Assembly: GCA_035402645.1 (NCBI GenBank)
Contig: DAONDQ010000003.1
Location: 4,558 to 68,557, forward strand
Source of the DNA: DAONDQ01 sp035402645
GTDB lineage: Bacteria > Cloacimonadota > Cloacimonadia > Cloacimonadales > DAONDQ01
Length of the DNA: 64,000 nt
Direction of reading: 5' to 3'
Both the position numbers and the translations under genes were made by a program. Numbering within the stretch: position 1 is the stretch's first letter; every line of letters begins with the position of its first letter. Positions 25,812-35,483 of this stretch are shown in pieces. A model generated the notes under the pieces. The model was not told the origin of the DNA. It searched no databases and saw only the letters and a program-made list of their open reading frames with translations.

Positions 25812-26650
25812 ATTCTATCCTTTTTCGCTAATGTAAAATCTTCACTGAATTGGAAGCTGTCCTCCAATTCATCCAATATGCTCTGGAATTTATCCTTCCC
25901 CAATTCCGGTTTCAACTTCTGCCATCTTTCGGCAATCATGACCTTTGCCAGATAACCGAGGATGATATCCATGTCGAAGTAGTGAAAGAAATTCCTATCA
26001 TCTATCCAATTCCATTTCAGTTGATCCACCAACCTTTCCCTTTCCATGATATCAGGATTTTCAAATATCTGGAACAGCTTATCGAGATATGGGAACATAT
26101 GGGAAACACCAAAATCAGTGGCATTGCTTAGGCGGATGATATTGCTGACTTCATCGAAGCCCACAATCTCCTTTTCATGAGGAATGCCGTTCTTTCTGCA
26201 ATACAGGGCAGTCTGCAGATTATTGATGTTTCTCTCGAATTCGAACCATTCGCGGATGAAAGCATTGGGACTGGATAATACGTGTTCGTAGAATAACGTG
26301 GTCAGTTGGTTTTCCCAGGACAATTCAGGATAAATAGGTATTTCTTCCTTCACTGCACTGAGGAACCTTTTCATGAATTCAGGCAATATCTGTGGATCCT
26401 TGATTTCATCTTCAAGGACGAATGGGGGATAATTTCCCTGGTTTTTCCAGGGTTTATGCAGGTTGAGAGCCAAACTTAACAGATTATCCCTGTCATCCGG
26501 AAGAAATAGAAGTTCAACCAATTCATAATCATCTTCATGAATATGGTACTTCATATCCTGCCTGAAGGCATCCAGATCGCGCGCAGGCTTTGCATCTTCT
26601 ATGGAAATAGAAGGTAAGCCGGCTACATAATAATAATATTCTCTACCCAT
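25808..26650 (-). CDS. DUF2764-family protein of the V-ATPase operon
   Basis: 280 residues, soluble and mostly helical, opening REYYYYVAGLPSISIEDAKP. It matches the DUF2764 proteins that sit between subunits E and A in V-ATPase operons of Bacteroidota, spirochaetes and related groups. No separate subunit C gene is present here, so it may take the place of the C subunit that joins stator and rotor; this is inference from position and helical make-up. Confidence 0.85.
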   Translation of the reverse strand: MGREYYYYVAGLPSISIEDAKPARDLDAFRQDMKYHIHEDDYELVELLFLPDDRDNLLSLALNLHKPWKNQGNYPPFVLEDEIKDPQILPEFMKRFLSAVKEEIPIYPELSWENQLTTLFYEHVLSSPNAFIREWFEFERNINNLQTALYCRKNGIPHEKEIVGFDEVSNIIRLSNATDFGVSHMFPYLDKLFQIFENPDIMERERLVDQLKWNWIDDRNFFHYFDMDIILGYLAKVMIAERWQKLKPELGKDKFQSILDELEDSFQFSEDFTLAKKDRI

Positions 26651-26655
26651 GGATT

Positions 26656-27267
26656 CTATTCACCATAGAGTATTTTAATGGCTCTCGGGCGAAGATAGTG
26701 CTTAAAGAAATTGGCGAAATCCTCATCGGTGAAGTTGATCTTAAAACTACCGTCTGCAGGTCCGATTGAATAACCGGATTTCAGGTTTTCGCTGTATTCA
26801 ACCTTGATCCCCTGCTTGAAGATATTGGAGGCAGATTGTTTGAAGAAATCATCCATTTCCTTTTCCAGGTTCTTCGGAAAAACCAGTGCTATCTCACCTG
26901 ATTCATCACCTTCTTTCCAATTCTGGATGGTTGCTTCCACCATTTTCTTCAGGAAACCGCTATCTTCCCAGATCTTATCAGCAGCAGGGTCTATTGCTTT
27001 CGTGATGATAAGTTCGGAGATCTGCTGCTTCAGGGCACTCATTGCCTGTTTTGCAGCCAATTGCAGTTCGGCGTTAACATTCTTGCGGGTTTCATTTGCT
27101 AAAGCTTGAGCTTCCTGCCGAATACGATTGGCATCGTCCTCGGCTTTCTTCAACGTATCTGCAGCCTTGGCGTTGGTTTCGGCAAGTATGCGATCTGCTT
27201 CCTGCTTCGCCTTGTCAACACCTTCCTGGTAGATTCGTTCGGTTAATTCTTGAAGTTTATCAGCCAT
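26656..27267 (-). CDS. ntpE: V-type ATPase subunit E (peripheral stalk)
   Basis: 203 residues from the ATG at 27267. The N-terminal half is a long coiled coil rich in Ala, Glu, Lys and Gln (AEDDANRIRQEAQALANE); the C-terminal part (about 105-203) is the globular head-binding domain. An in-frame ATG at 27279 exists, but GGAG six bases before the second ATG favours the shorter form. It is the first gene of the operon and forms the outer stalk that holds the head. No separate G/H subunit is seen. Confidence 0.92.
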   Translation of the reverse strand: MADKLQELTERIYQEGVDKAKQEADRILAETNAKAADTLKKAEDDANRIRQEAQALANETRKNVNAELQLAAKQAMSALKQQISELIITKAIDPAADKIWEDSGFLKKMVEATIQNWKEGDESGEIALVFPKNLEKEMDDFFKQSASNIFKQGIKVEYSENLKSGYSIGPADGSFKINFTDEDFANFFKHYLRPRAIKILYGE

Positions 27268-27435
27268 CGTCTTCTCCATTATTGCTTTTTCTCAAGTTTA
27301 CTCAAAGACTAAAATCCAATTATACTTGTCAATTGAAATTAAAGGGTTTATAATAAGTAGTGCTGTAGCGTTTTGCGGTATGAACCTGCCTGGACTTCCT
27401 GTTTAAATTTCTTCTTTTTTATTATTCATTCTGAA

Positions 27436-27933
27436 TCAGGAAAGCGCTTCTTCTATTGCGTCTATGACCACTTTGTCTAATGGCTTAACAGGGGTTTTGA
27501 ACCGATTAATGATCTTTCCTTCCCTCGAGATAAGAAATTTATTGAAATTCCAGGTGATGGTTCCATTGAATTTGGGGTTAGTTTCCTTGCTGGTCAGATA
27601 CTTGTAGAGAGGATGAATGTCCTTTCCTTTCACCGATATCTTCCAAAACATGGGGAAAGTCACATGATAATTCACCTGGCAGAAGTGCAGAATTTCCTCA
27701 TTGTTACCGGGTTCCTGGTGCAGGAAGTTGTTGGCTGGAAAACCAAGAATAACGAATCCTTTATCCTGATAACGATCATAAAGTTGCTGCAACCCGCCAT
27801 ATTGTGGTGTATAACCGCATTTACTGGCAGTGTTTACGATTAATAACACTTTGCCTTTGTATTCATCAAGTGACTTGTCAAAACCATAGATATCCTTCAC
27901 GGTAAATTGATAGATGGATTGTGTTGTTTCCAT
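27436..27933 (-). CDS. Glutathione peroxidase-family thiol peroxidase
   Basis: 165 residues, normal for bacterial enzymes. Peroxidatic Cys39 in TASKCGYT (Cys, not selenocysteine), Gln73 in HQEPG, and the Trp-Asn pair in TWNFNKFL make up the catalytic tetrad. A second Cys lies in HFCQVNY, where thioredoxin-dependent members carry the resolving Cys. It reduces hydroperoxides, probably with thioredoxin rather than glutathione. Gly-Phe-Pro-Ala-Asn replaces the usual GFPCN. Transcribed alone, no signal peptide. Confidence 0.93.
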   Translation of the reverse strand: METTQSIYQFTVKDIYGFDKSLDEYKGKVLLIVNTASKCGYTPQYGGLQQLYDRYQDKGFVILGFPANNFLHQEPGNNEEILHFCQVNYHVTFPMFWKISVKGKDIHPLYKYLTSKETNPKFNGTITWNFNKFLISREGKIINRFKTPVKPLDKVVIDAIEEALS

Positions 27934-28069
27934 GCCTGTTCCTCCAAGAACATACTTTTACTAAAAAAATAAACATATTCGTTCCATAGAACAATCAAAA
28001 CAATCACAGCGAACGACTCTAAAAAATTACTGAATCCTCACTTAAATTTCCCTTATCCATCTCTTACGT

Positions 28070-28124
28070 TTTAAGAGAATCTTAAGAGAGGCTTGAGGGA
28101 TGCTTAGGTGTTGTTTAAGTGTCG
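28070..28124. repeat. Degenerate 11-bp tandem array, five units
   Basis: Consecutive 11-mers starting at 28070, 28081, 28092, 28103 and 28114 follow the consensus YTTRAGNGNNG: TTTAAGAGAAT, CTTAAGAGAGG, CTTGAGGGATG, CTTAGGTGTTG, TTTAAGTGTCG. No reading frame uses it. Confidence 0.6.
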
Positions 28125-28141
28125 CTCTTTGAGTGCTGATT

Positions 28142-28198
28142 TCAAACAGTAAGCTTGTCTTTCGCCTGCAGTATGATTTCCAAGTCCAGTTCTAACAT
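28142..28198 (-). pseudogene. Remnant of the C-terminus of a MutS-family gene
   Basis: An 18-codon frame on minus, MLELDLEIILQAKDKLTV and stop, matches the last residues of the intact MutS-family protein at 35484-37100 (LGLDLEVIVQAKDNVVQF) in about 10 of 17 positions, with DNA similarity as well. Nothing related is found upstream of it. It is best read as the tail of a deleted paralog. Confidence 0.5.
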
Positions 28199-28463
28199 AT
28201 TTATTAATAAAAATAGAATGTTTATTATGAAAATTCTGAATAGTCAAACGCTTAGTTAACAATTAGAGAAAAGAGCATGATATTTTTACTATTGTCATAT
28301 ATATATTTGTTAGTTAATTACGCACAAGTTGTCCACCAATTTTCCGAAATAGTCACACTTAATCTATGAAGGGATGTTGTGCCCATAATAGAGTTTCTCA
28401 TGTCATTTTTTTGTGATTTAACATCATAATTGCGCAATTAATCACTACGAATATGGAGATGAA

Positions 28464-31400
28464 ATGAAAAGAATACTTTTATTGATTATTATCATGAGTC
28501 TAGCCATTATGAATTTATATGCTCATATGCAGTGGGTTCATCAAAGAATAACTCATGAAGCTTTCGATTTATTAAAGTTATCATATCCATCAAGCTACCA
28601 TGGTCTCGATGAAATGGAATCATATTTAGGAACAGATGAAACATATGACCAACACTGGAATGATAGTCCTAATTCAAGCTATGCTGGCCCTAAATTAGGG
28701 GATTCGAAAATTACCTCAGGATCTTGGGTAGAAGATGAATTTGATATAGTTTATCATTATGGTTATCCGAAAATGCCCGATTATGGACCGATTGACCAGA
28801 TAGCTTATGATTTACTTGATTTAACTAACTTGGTAAATAATAATAAAACACATAGAACAATCACGCATTTTTGGGATGCAGATAATGGTGGAGAAAATGC
28901 TTCTACTCATTTAACTGATACAATTAGTGGTGATATAGGGCAAGCAACCTGGGATTTTACAATACCTGAAAATGCAATGAAAAAGATTCGAGCTTACCAA
29001 ACTGGAAATTACGTTGAAAGGCATATGTACCCAGACGGAACATCAGTTTATATAGATGGATCAGGATATCAACAAGTATGGTATACGGATCATGCTTTAC
29101 CAGGAATCATCGGCTTGTACAATGCTAATGGTCAAATGGGGCATATTGTTGGATACGAGAATCTTACTAATATAGTAAGCTGTAATGTTCCATATTATAT
29201 ATTGGGTAAGCCATATGCTTATAACAGACTAGGCAGAATGTGCCATCTCTTGGAGGATATGTCGATTCCTGCTCATGCACATTGCACTTCACATGCAGGT
29301 CAACAGGGTATGTATAAAGATGAATATGAAGTTGATGAAGGAGATAAGTATTTCAGTTGGGCAGCCAATGAAGTGTTTAATCAATTCGGTAGCTATATTG
29401 ATGTTATGAATGAACCGGATCCCCTCTACGACCTAATGTATATAATGAACCAAGTCGGTGATCACTATGCGGATGGTAAAAGGAACGGTGATGACAATTA
29501 TGATCATAGCATTCCATATCTAGACGCGATTTATCAGACTTTAGGCAATCAGACCCATACAAGTGATATTAATTATAACTCAACATACGATAATTTCATC
29601 AATAATCCGAACTTCAACGAAATGTACAATACAATTGTACCTCAGACAATCCGTGCTACAGCAGGTTTACTATATTGGTTTGGGATTGAAACAGGACAAC
29701 TTTCACCACCTCCACCTGCAATGATGGTGAGTGGGTGTGTGCATTATGCAAACCAACAGAACCATGCAAATATCAAAGTGGAATTGAATTATGCCGGTGG
29801 ACAAGCATATGCTACTACTAATTCCAGCGGATGTTATACGTTTTACATTCCTCCCAGATTCTGGGGGCAAAGAATTACAATTACATGTTCAGACCCCCAT
29901 TACTATGATAATTATCAAGAAATTACTACTGATCCTACTGGGCAAAATATGGATATTCCTTTAACTGTAATTAACCCTGTTAATTTTAATCAAATGTATG
30001 TATCTGATTCGCATAATCCAAATGCCTTTGTATCCATTGACCAGGCAATGGAATTTATTAATCTGATGATTTCAGACCATATGGTAAGTAATAATGAAGT
30101 CTACCTGAATATCCTTCCAGGAGATATTGATTTATCAGATTGTACTTTGCATAATACTAATACAATTCCTCTCAACATAACATTGAGAGGTTTATCAGGG
30201 GCAACAGTTAGACGAGTCGATAATGATGGGAAGAATGAGATCTCAATTGAGAACTGTAAACTTACTTTTCAGAATGTGCATTTTATAAGCAATTCTCCTT
30301 TATATGTACCCGAACAAAACGGACTCCAAAACACAAATGCGATGAAATTAAGCAATGATGCAACTTCTTCATTTACATTCATAAATTGTATATTTGATTA
30401 TCCGCCTGAAACGGGAAATATAAGTAATAGAGTGATTGCCTCCAATTCCTTTAGTATTGCGTTTATTAATTGTACCATGTCAAATTTCGGTATTTGTCGT
30501 GAAGGATTTGGTGATGGTTCCATGCACTTTGATAATTGCAATCATATATCTTTTGATTTATGCACGTTTCATGATTGCGGGTCTAATTTAGGAGGAGCGA
30601 TCTTTGCGGCTGATGTAAATGATCTTCGAATCACAAACTGCCATTTTAATAACAACATAGCTGTTTCTCTTTCATTAACTGCACATGGAAAGGGAGGGGC
30701 TTTATATCTTGAAAATTGTACTCGTCCTTTAATAAAAAACAACACATTTCTTGAAAATGAAGTTTCTTCTGGAGGATCTGCGATTCATTGTGAAAGGAAT
30801 CTATTAAATCCTATAAACTTTGTAATAAGTAATAACCTCTTTCAAAACAACAAAATCTTTGATGATGTTAATATAACAACTGATATGAATCAGGTGGCTG
30901 ATGCAATTCTCTTTGATGATGTTCTATTAGGAAGTGAATCGAAGTTCTATAATAATATCATTATAGATAACAACGAAACCCACAACGCTTGCATAATCAG
31001 ATATATACATAGTCAAGGATATCTCAATATCAATAATACAGATTTCATAGCTTCAACAAATGGAAGTCTCGTATTAGCTTCAGATGAATCAACTATTCCA
31101 ACAATCTTCGATAATTGTATTTTCAGTTCAGGTAACGGAAGTTCACAATTTGTTTGTCAAACTCTACCAGTCATCAAATACTCTTATTATACGTCATCGT
31201 TGAATATCAATGGGGCTATTCCCATAAACCTTGATCATGTAAGCCAAGTTAATTATTCAGATTTGAAATTAGATGAACACTATATACCTATCTGGAATGA
31301 TACATATAGATCTCCATGTATTGATGCCGGTGCTCCAGATACAGATCCTGGAATATCATTCTTAAATGTTCCATGGGATGTTGATAGTGATAATTCCAGA

Positions 31401-32858
31401 TATGACATTGGAGCATGTATTCAACAGAATCCAGGGCATGCGAACGGAATCATTACCTTAAAGAAAAGTGAAGAATGGAATTGGATTAGCATTCCAGCAG
31501 TTGACGCATTTGCGAATTCGACACGGTACGCTGATCATATTTTTAACGTTTTCAATAACTTTCAGAATAACGGATTATTTGAAGATCGTGATCAATATAG
31601 ACTCCTTGAAGAAATGGATTGGTTGTATAATGACCATTCTGGCAAGGTTAATTGGGATAGCCAGCATGGAGCCTTCGCAACTTTAGAACCCGAACATCAA
31701 GTCAGATGTCAATATGGTTACAAAGTTCAGCTGAGGAGAGATGAAGGTAGTTTTGTCTGCCCAGACAAGAAAGTAATTGAGTACGACGGTTTCAAACCCG
31801 GAAGCGTTCCTGGTAATATTATCTCGACACTTGAAATTATGCCTCCTGTTGTGGGAGAACTGGGTTGCAATATAAATCCTGAAACAGGTGTTTTAGAGAG
31901 AGAAACCTGGTTGGGATACTGGCTTGATAAGAGCATGAGTCCTTTTGTTGCTCTTGCACCTGTTCTTCCTTTTATCGTTTCCATTAAAGCGCAGGATTGG
32001 TGCATGGAAAGAGAACTGACAGGTAATCCAAATCATCCTTATTCTGAAAACTGGTTAGGTGTTATCGAAAATGGAGAAGATTTAGCCATTAACCAGGGTG
32101 AAATGGTTGCAGTCAAATATATCGGAACTTCTGATGCTCAATTTCATTGGGGTGGCGAGGACCTTGAACCTCCTTCATCTCCATACTTCAAAAGAGAGAA
32201 ACCTGAACATTTCGTATATAATCCAAAAGAAGATTACTTACCTATATTTGCTTATATTGATCTATCAGGTTACGAGGAAGGAAAAGAACCTGCTGAAATT
32301 GCATTCTACGTGGATGGCGTTTGTAAAGGTGCAGAGAAAATTAAGGGAGAGGAAGTACAGTTGAAGGCTTACGTGATGGATGATCCATTCTTTGAGGATA
32401 AAACGATTGAATTCAAGTTATGGTCTCCTATAAAATCAGTCTCAGAGACTAATGCATCTTATCAAGTGATGAATAATCAAACAGGCAATTATAATTCACA
32501 ACCAATCTCCTTGAATAATTGCGGGGACTATATCAGAGTTAGGTTGTATGACTCTGGAACTACTGTCCCATATTTGCCCACAATAACATCATTGATCGGC
32601 AACTACCCTAATCCTTTCAATCCTGAAACCACAATTAAGTATGCTCTTGCGAATCAATCTGATGTGCATCTTGATGTGTTTAATATTAAAGGTCAAAAAG
32701 TCAAAACACTCGTCAATGATAAGAAATCAGCAGGTTATTATTCTGTGAAATGGGATGGCAAAGATGATAATGGTCATCAAGTTTCATCTGGAGTGTATTT
32801 CACCAGATTTATCGGTGACAAGAAAAACTTGACCAGGAAAATGATCCTGTTAAAGTAA
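28464..32858 (+). CDS. Secreted zinc phospholipase C-like / beta-helix fusion protein with sorting domain
   Basis: 1,464 residues. Signal peptide about 1-20, leaving a mature N-terminus close to His21-Met-Gln-Trp. Residues 21-415 resemble zinc-dependent phospholipase C / S1-P1 nuclease folds: H135-F-W-D138-A-D140, then GRMCHLLEDMSIPAHAH with H261, D265 and H271. Next is a carboxypeptidase-regulatory-like beta domain (about 425-510), a long right-handed beta-helix (about 515-990, repeated phrases of the type FxNCxFxNN), further beta domains, and the sorting tail (about 1375-1464). It may hydrolyse phospholipids or phosphodiesters outside the cell. The coding DNA is AT-richer than the flanking operons. 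Confidence 0.85.
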   Translation: MKRILLLIIIMSLAIMNLYAHMQWVHQRITHEAFDLLKLSYPSSYHGLDEMESYLGTDETYDQHWNDSPNSSYAGPKLGDSKITSGSWVEDEFDIVYHYGYPKMPDYGPIDQIAYDLLDLTNLVNNNKTHRTITHFWDADNGGENASTHLTDTISGDIGQATWDFTIPENAMKKIRAYQTGNYVERHMYPDGTSVYIDGSGYQQVWYTDHALPGIIGLYNANGQMGHIVGYENLTNIVSCNVPYYILGKPYAYNRLGRMCHLLEDMSIPAHAHCTSHAGQQGMYKDEYEVDEGDKYFSWAANEVFNQFGSYIDVMNEPDPLYDLMYIMNQVGDHYADGKRNGDDNYDHSIPYLDAIYQTLGNQTHTSDINYNSTYDNFINNPNFNEMYNTIVPQTIRATAGLLYWFGIETGQLSPPPPAMMVSGCVHYANQQNHANIKVELNYAGGQAYATTNSSGCYTFYIPPRFWGQRITITCSDPHYYDNYQEITTDPTGQNMDIPLTVINPVNFNQMYVSDSHNPNAFVSIDQAMEFINLMISDHMVSNNEVYLNILPGDIDLSDCTLHNTNTIPLNITLRGLSGATVRRVDNDGKNEISIENCKLTFQNVHFISNSPLYVPEQNGLQNTNAMKLSNDATSSFTFINCIFDYPPETGNISNRVIASNSFSIAFINCTMSNFGICREGFGDGSMHFDNCNHISFDLCTFHDCGSNLGGAIFAADVNDLRITNCHFNNNIAVSLSLTAHGKGGALYLENCTRPLIKNNTFLENEVSSGGSAIHCERNLLNPINFVISNNLFQNNKIFDDVNITTDMNQVADAILFDDVLLGSESKFYNNIIIDNNETHNACIIRYIHSQGYLNINNTDFIASTNGSLVLASDESTIPTIFDNCIFSSGNGSSQFVCQTLPVIKYSYYTSSLNINGAIPINLDHVSQVNYSDLKLDEHYIPIWNDTYRSPCIDAGAPDTDPGISFLNVPWDVDSDNSRYDIGACIQQNPGHANGIITLKKSEEWNWISIPAVDAFANSTRYADHIFNVFNNFQNNGLFEDRDQYRLLEEMDWLYNDHSGKVNWDSQHGAFATLEPEHQVRCQYGYKVQLRRDEGSFVCPDKKVIEYDGFKPGSVPGNIISTLEIMPPVVGELGCNINPETGVLERETWLGYWLDKSMSPFVALAPVLPFIVSIKAQDWCMERELTGNPNHPYSENWLGVIENGEDLAINQGEMVAVKYIGTSDAQFHWGGEDLEPPSSPYFKREKPEHFVYNPKEDYLPIFAYIDLSGYEEGKEPAEIAFYVDGVCKGAEKIKGEEVQLKAYVMDDPFFEDKTIEFKLWSPIKSVSETNASYQVMNNQTGNYNSQPISLNNCGDYIRVRLYDSGTTVPYLPTITSLIGNYPNPFNPETTIKYALANQSDVHLDVFNIKGQKVKTLVNDKKSAGYYSVKWDGKDDNGHQVSSGVYFTRFIGDKKNLTRKMILLK

Positions 32859-32919
32859 TGTAGAATGTAAGGATAGACATTTGTGCCTATTCTATAAATA
32901 TGAATGAATGCTGATGAAT

Positions 32920-32953
32920 TTAAGCAGGTGGAGCATTGTCTCCACCTGCTTAA
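32920..32953 (+). promoter_or_regulatory. Perfect 14-bp hairpin touching the Shine-Dalgarno site
   Basis: TTAAGCAGGTGGAG (32920-32933) pairs exactly with CTCCACCTGCTTAA (32940-32953) around a 6-nt loop. The foot of the stem overlaps the AAGGA (32952-32956) that serves the ATG at 32963. No U-tract follows. It may control translation, stop upstream exonucleases or end the upstream transcript. Confidence 0.7.
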
Positions 32954-32962
32954 GGATAAAAA

Positions 32963-35380
32963 ATGAAGTATCTGATTATTATCTGGTTTGCACTTTTAAT
33001 GCAAACCTGCTACTGTTTTACCTGGACTGTTTCTCTTGATGGAACTCATGATTTGACAAGTATCCAACTCGCGATTGATGTTTCCTCTAGTGGAGACATA
33101 ATCCAGGTTTATCCCGGTGTCTATGCTGAAACTTTGGAAACGAATGGGAAATCAATTACACTGCAAAGTCTGTATCCTATAACTCTTTCCCAGGAAACTA
33201 TTAATACAACAATCATTCACCCGGTCACAGTATCATCCTGTATTGAAATCGATCATGGAGAAACAGTGACAATAAATGGTTTTACCATAACAAATAATGA
33301 ACCTGTGAATATGCTGCCTATAATGGTTGATGCCAATCATGATGGTTATTTTGGAGGCTGTTTAGAAATCACGGATAACTCAAGTGTATCAATTTTAAAT
33401 TGTGTGATTCAGAATTGCATGGCTCCCTGCGGTGGGATATATTTTGATGGTTCATCTTTTTATATGTCCAATACTACGGTAAGGGATTGCATTGGTACAG
33501 AATTAGGCGGTGGGGTGACAATAGAGGCATATGACGATTCAAATGTTGTTTTTGACTCCATTCATCCCAACAGTATCTATAATAACTTGGGAGAGGATAT
33601 TTTCATTAGAAATGTTCCCAATTTAAGTATTTCATTAGATACTTTCAGCATCATTCTAAGTGAACCGGACTTTGTATTCTTTTATGTGATTGATTGTCCC
33701 AACATCCAAATCAATATTCAGCATCAATATCTCAGCCTGATCAACCAAGATCTTTATGTGTCTCCTGATGGTAGTGATACTAATTCTGGCTTATCGACTT
33801 CAGATCCCTTCCAGACAATTGACCATGCAATTAAAGTCATTCAGCCGGATAGTTTGAATCCCAAGACGATACATCTGGCTGCAGGGAATTACTCAATAGC
33901 CGGTAATAATCAGTATTTCCCATTACGAATGAAATCCCATACCAGGCTTATTGGTGATAGTTCAAACTATCCTATTCTCGATGAAAATAATGGTTGCCGT
34001 TTTTTTTATTTGGATGTAGGTTATGCGAATGATGTTGAAGTCAGCAATCTTAACTTCGTTGCCTATACTGAATCAGCAGCGCCATTAGGTTTCGGCTATT
34101 CGCAAAATGTGAAATTCAGTAATCTAATCATGGATGGTGATTTTGGCTCACTTGATGGTTTCATTGGTTTGAGTTCTTCCAATATTATCATAGAAAATGT
34201 ACTGATAAAGAATTCTTCAGTTGATAATTTACAAAACACAGCATTCCGAATCTTATTTGTAGATAACTTAGTCATTAATAATTGTATTGTCGATAATCTG
34301 AATATCACAGATTATGACGCCAATAGGATAGGCTATGAGTTGAATGATTCTGATGTAACAATTCGTAACAGTATCATATCGAACTGCACTGGAGGCGATA
34401 CTACTGTTTTCTTTTATCAGAATATCAATGAAGAGGATAGTACATATAATCTTGATATGTCTAATATGCTGATCTTTAATAACTATTCAGAAATCAATGA
34501 CCCCTGGGCACCTGCACTTGTTCTGATCCATAACCATTTCCAAAGAACACAAATATCAAATTGTACGATTGCCAATAACAATGGCAGTGACACATGTCCC
34601 ATTCAAATCACGGGAGATGCGGATATCCGGAATTGTATCTTTTATAATCCGGATATGTATTGGGATGTGGGTTTTATCACTTTGGATGAAGGTAATCAAT
34701 ATCACCCCTCCATCAGTAATACGCTTTTGCACAGAACTGTTGCTGCCGATAATCTGTCTGCTGTCACACAAAACGAGATGATCAACAACAGCAATCCTCT
34801 GTTTCTCGGCTCAACGACTGATACCTTAGCAATAACACAGCCTGAATATTATTATTTGAGTGCCAATTCTCCCTGTATTGATAATGGAGTGGCAGATACG
34901 ACTGGTCTAAACATTCCCCTTATGGATTTGGCAGGTAACCATAGAGTATGGAACAACCGTATTGACATGGGCTGTTATGAGTATGGGTCTGAGCCTGTAG
35001 GCAATGATGACCAGACAGCTACGGTTGATCCTGAGAAGATTACATTATCCACCTATCCCAATCCTGTATATATCTCAGGTGCAAAAGGCGGATATGTGTT
35101 CCTTGAGTTCACTTTGCCTGAGAGAGCCAAAGAACCACCATTGATTGAGATATTTAATATCAGAGGACAAAGAGTCAAATCCATGAAACTCAGCGAAAGT
35201 TACACCAGTTTGGTACACAAAGCCGGATTATCCAACCAGGTTAAGCAGAATGGAGAGTTCTTTTCCACCGTTTGGGATTGCCGGAATGATAATACTCAGA
35301 AAATTGCTTCAGGATTGTATATCGTGAGAGTGACTTCTGGAAGTCAGAAGGCTGTGAAGAAGATGATGGTGATTCATTAA
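32963..35380 (+). CDS. Secreted right-handed beta-helix protein with sorting domain
   Basis: 805 residues. Signal peptide about 1-18; two beta-helix regions (about 20-260 and 265-640), the second opening with DLYVSPDGSDTNSGLS, typical of DUF1565 parallel beta-helix proteins. The sorting tail starts near 695 (STYPNPVYISGAKGG) and carries an insertion before WDCRND, ending KKMMVIH. Beta-helix proteins of this kind bind or cut polysaccharides, but no catalytic residues of lyases are recognised. It follows the phospholipase-like gene by about 100 bases and shares its low GC. Role: cell-surface or matrix protein. Confidence 0.85.
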   Translation: MKYLIIIWFALLMQTCYCFTWTVSLDGTHDLTSIQLAIDVSSSGDIIQVYPGVYAETLETNGKSITLQSLYPITLSQETINTTIIHPVTVSSCIEIDHGETVTINGFTITNNEPVNMLPIMVDANHDGYFGGCLEITDNSSVSILNCVIQNCMAPCGGIYFDGSSFYMSNTTVRDCIGTELGGGVTIEAYDDSNVVFDSIHPNSIYNNLGEDIFIRNVPNLSISLDTFSIILSEPDFVFFYVIDCPNIQINIQHQYLSLINQDLYVSPDGSDTNSGLSTSDPFQTIDHAIKVIQPDSLNPKTIHLAAGNYSIAGNNQYFPLRMKSHTRLIGDSSNYPILDENNGCRFFYLDVGYANDVEVSNLNFVAYTESAAPLGFGYSQNVKFSNLIMDGDFGSLDGFIGLSSSNIIIENVLIKNSSVDNLQNTAFRILFVDNLVINNCIVDNLNITDYDANRIGYELNDSDVTIRNSIISNCTGGDTTVFFYQNINEEDSTYNLDMSNMLIFNNYSEINDPWAPALVLIHNHFQRTQISNCTIANNNGSDTCPIQITGDADIRNCIFYNPDMYWDVGFITLDEGNQYHPSISNTLLHRTVAADNLSAVTQNEMINNSNPLFLGSTTDTLAITQPEYYYLSANSPCIDNGVADTTGLNIPLMDLAGNHRVWNNRIDMGCYEYGSEPVGNDDQTATVDPEKITLSTYPNPVYISGAKGGYVFLEFTLPERAKEPPLIEIFNIRGQRVKSMKLSESYTSLVHKAGLSNQVKQNGEFFSTVWDCRNDNTQKIASGLYIVRVTSGSQKAVKKMMVIH

Positions 35381-35483
35381 ATTTGATACATAAAAAGATA
35401 TTCATGGTTTTTTCAAAACAACTTTCTTAATTTATTCAATAACTTGTAGGGTCCCTTTCATAGGAAAAATAGTTTTCTTTTTT

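Larger units (their letters stand above)
27934..28463. other. AT-rich gene-poor spacer with array and gene remnant
   Basis: 530 bases without an intact gene. It contains an 11-bp degenerate array (28070-28124) and the last codons of a MutS-family gene on minus (28142-28198). Further on are AT-rich DNA and the ribosome site GGAG of the gene at 28464. Confidence 0.7.

Noticed and set aside
27436..27933. Selenocysteine in the glutathione peroxidase
   Set aside because: The active-site codon reads Cys and the frame has no internal TGA.
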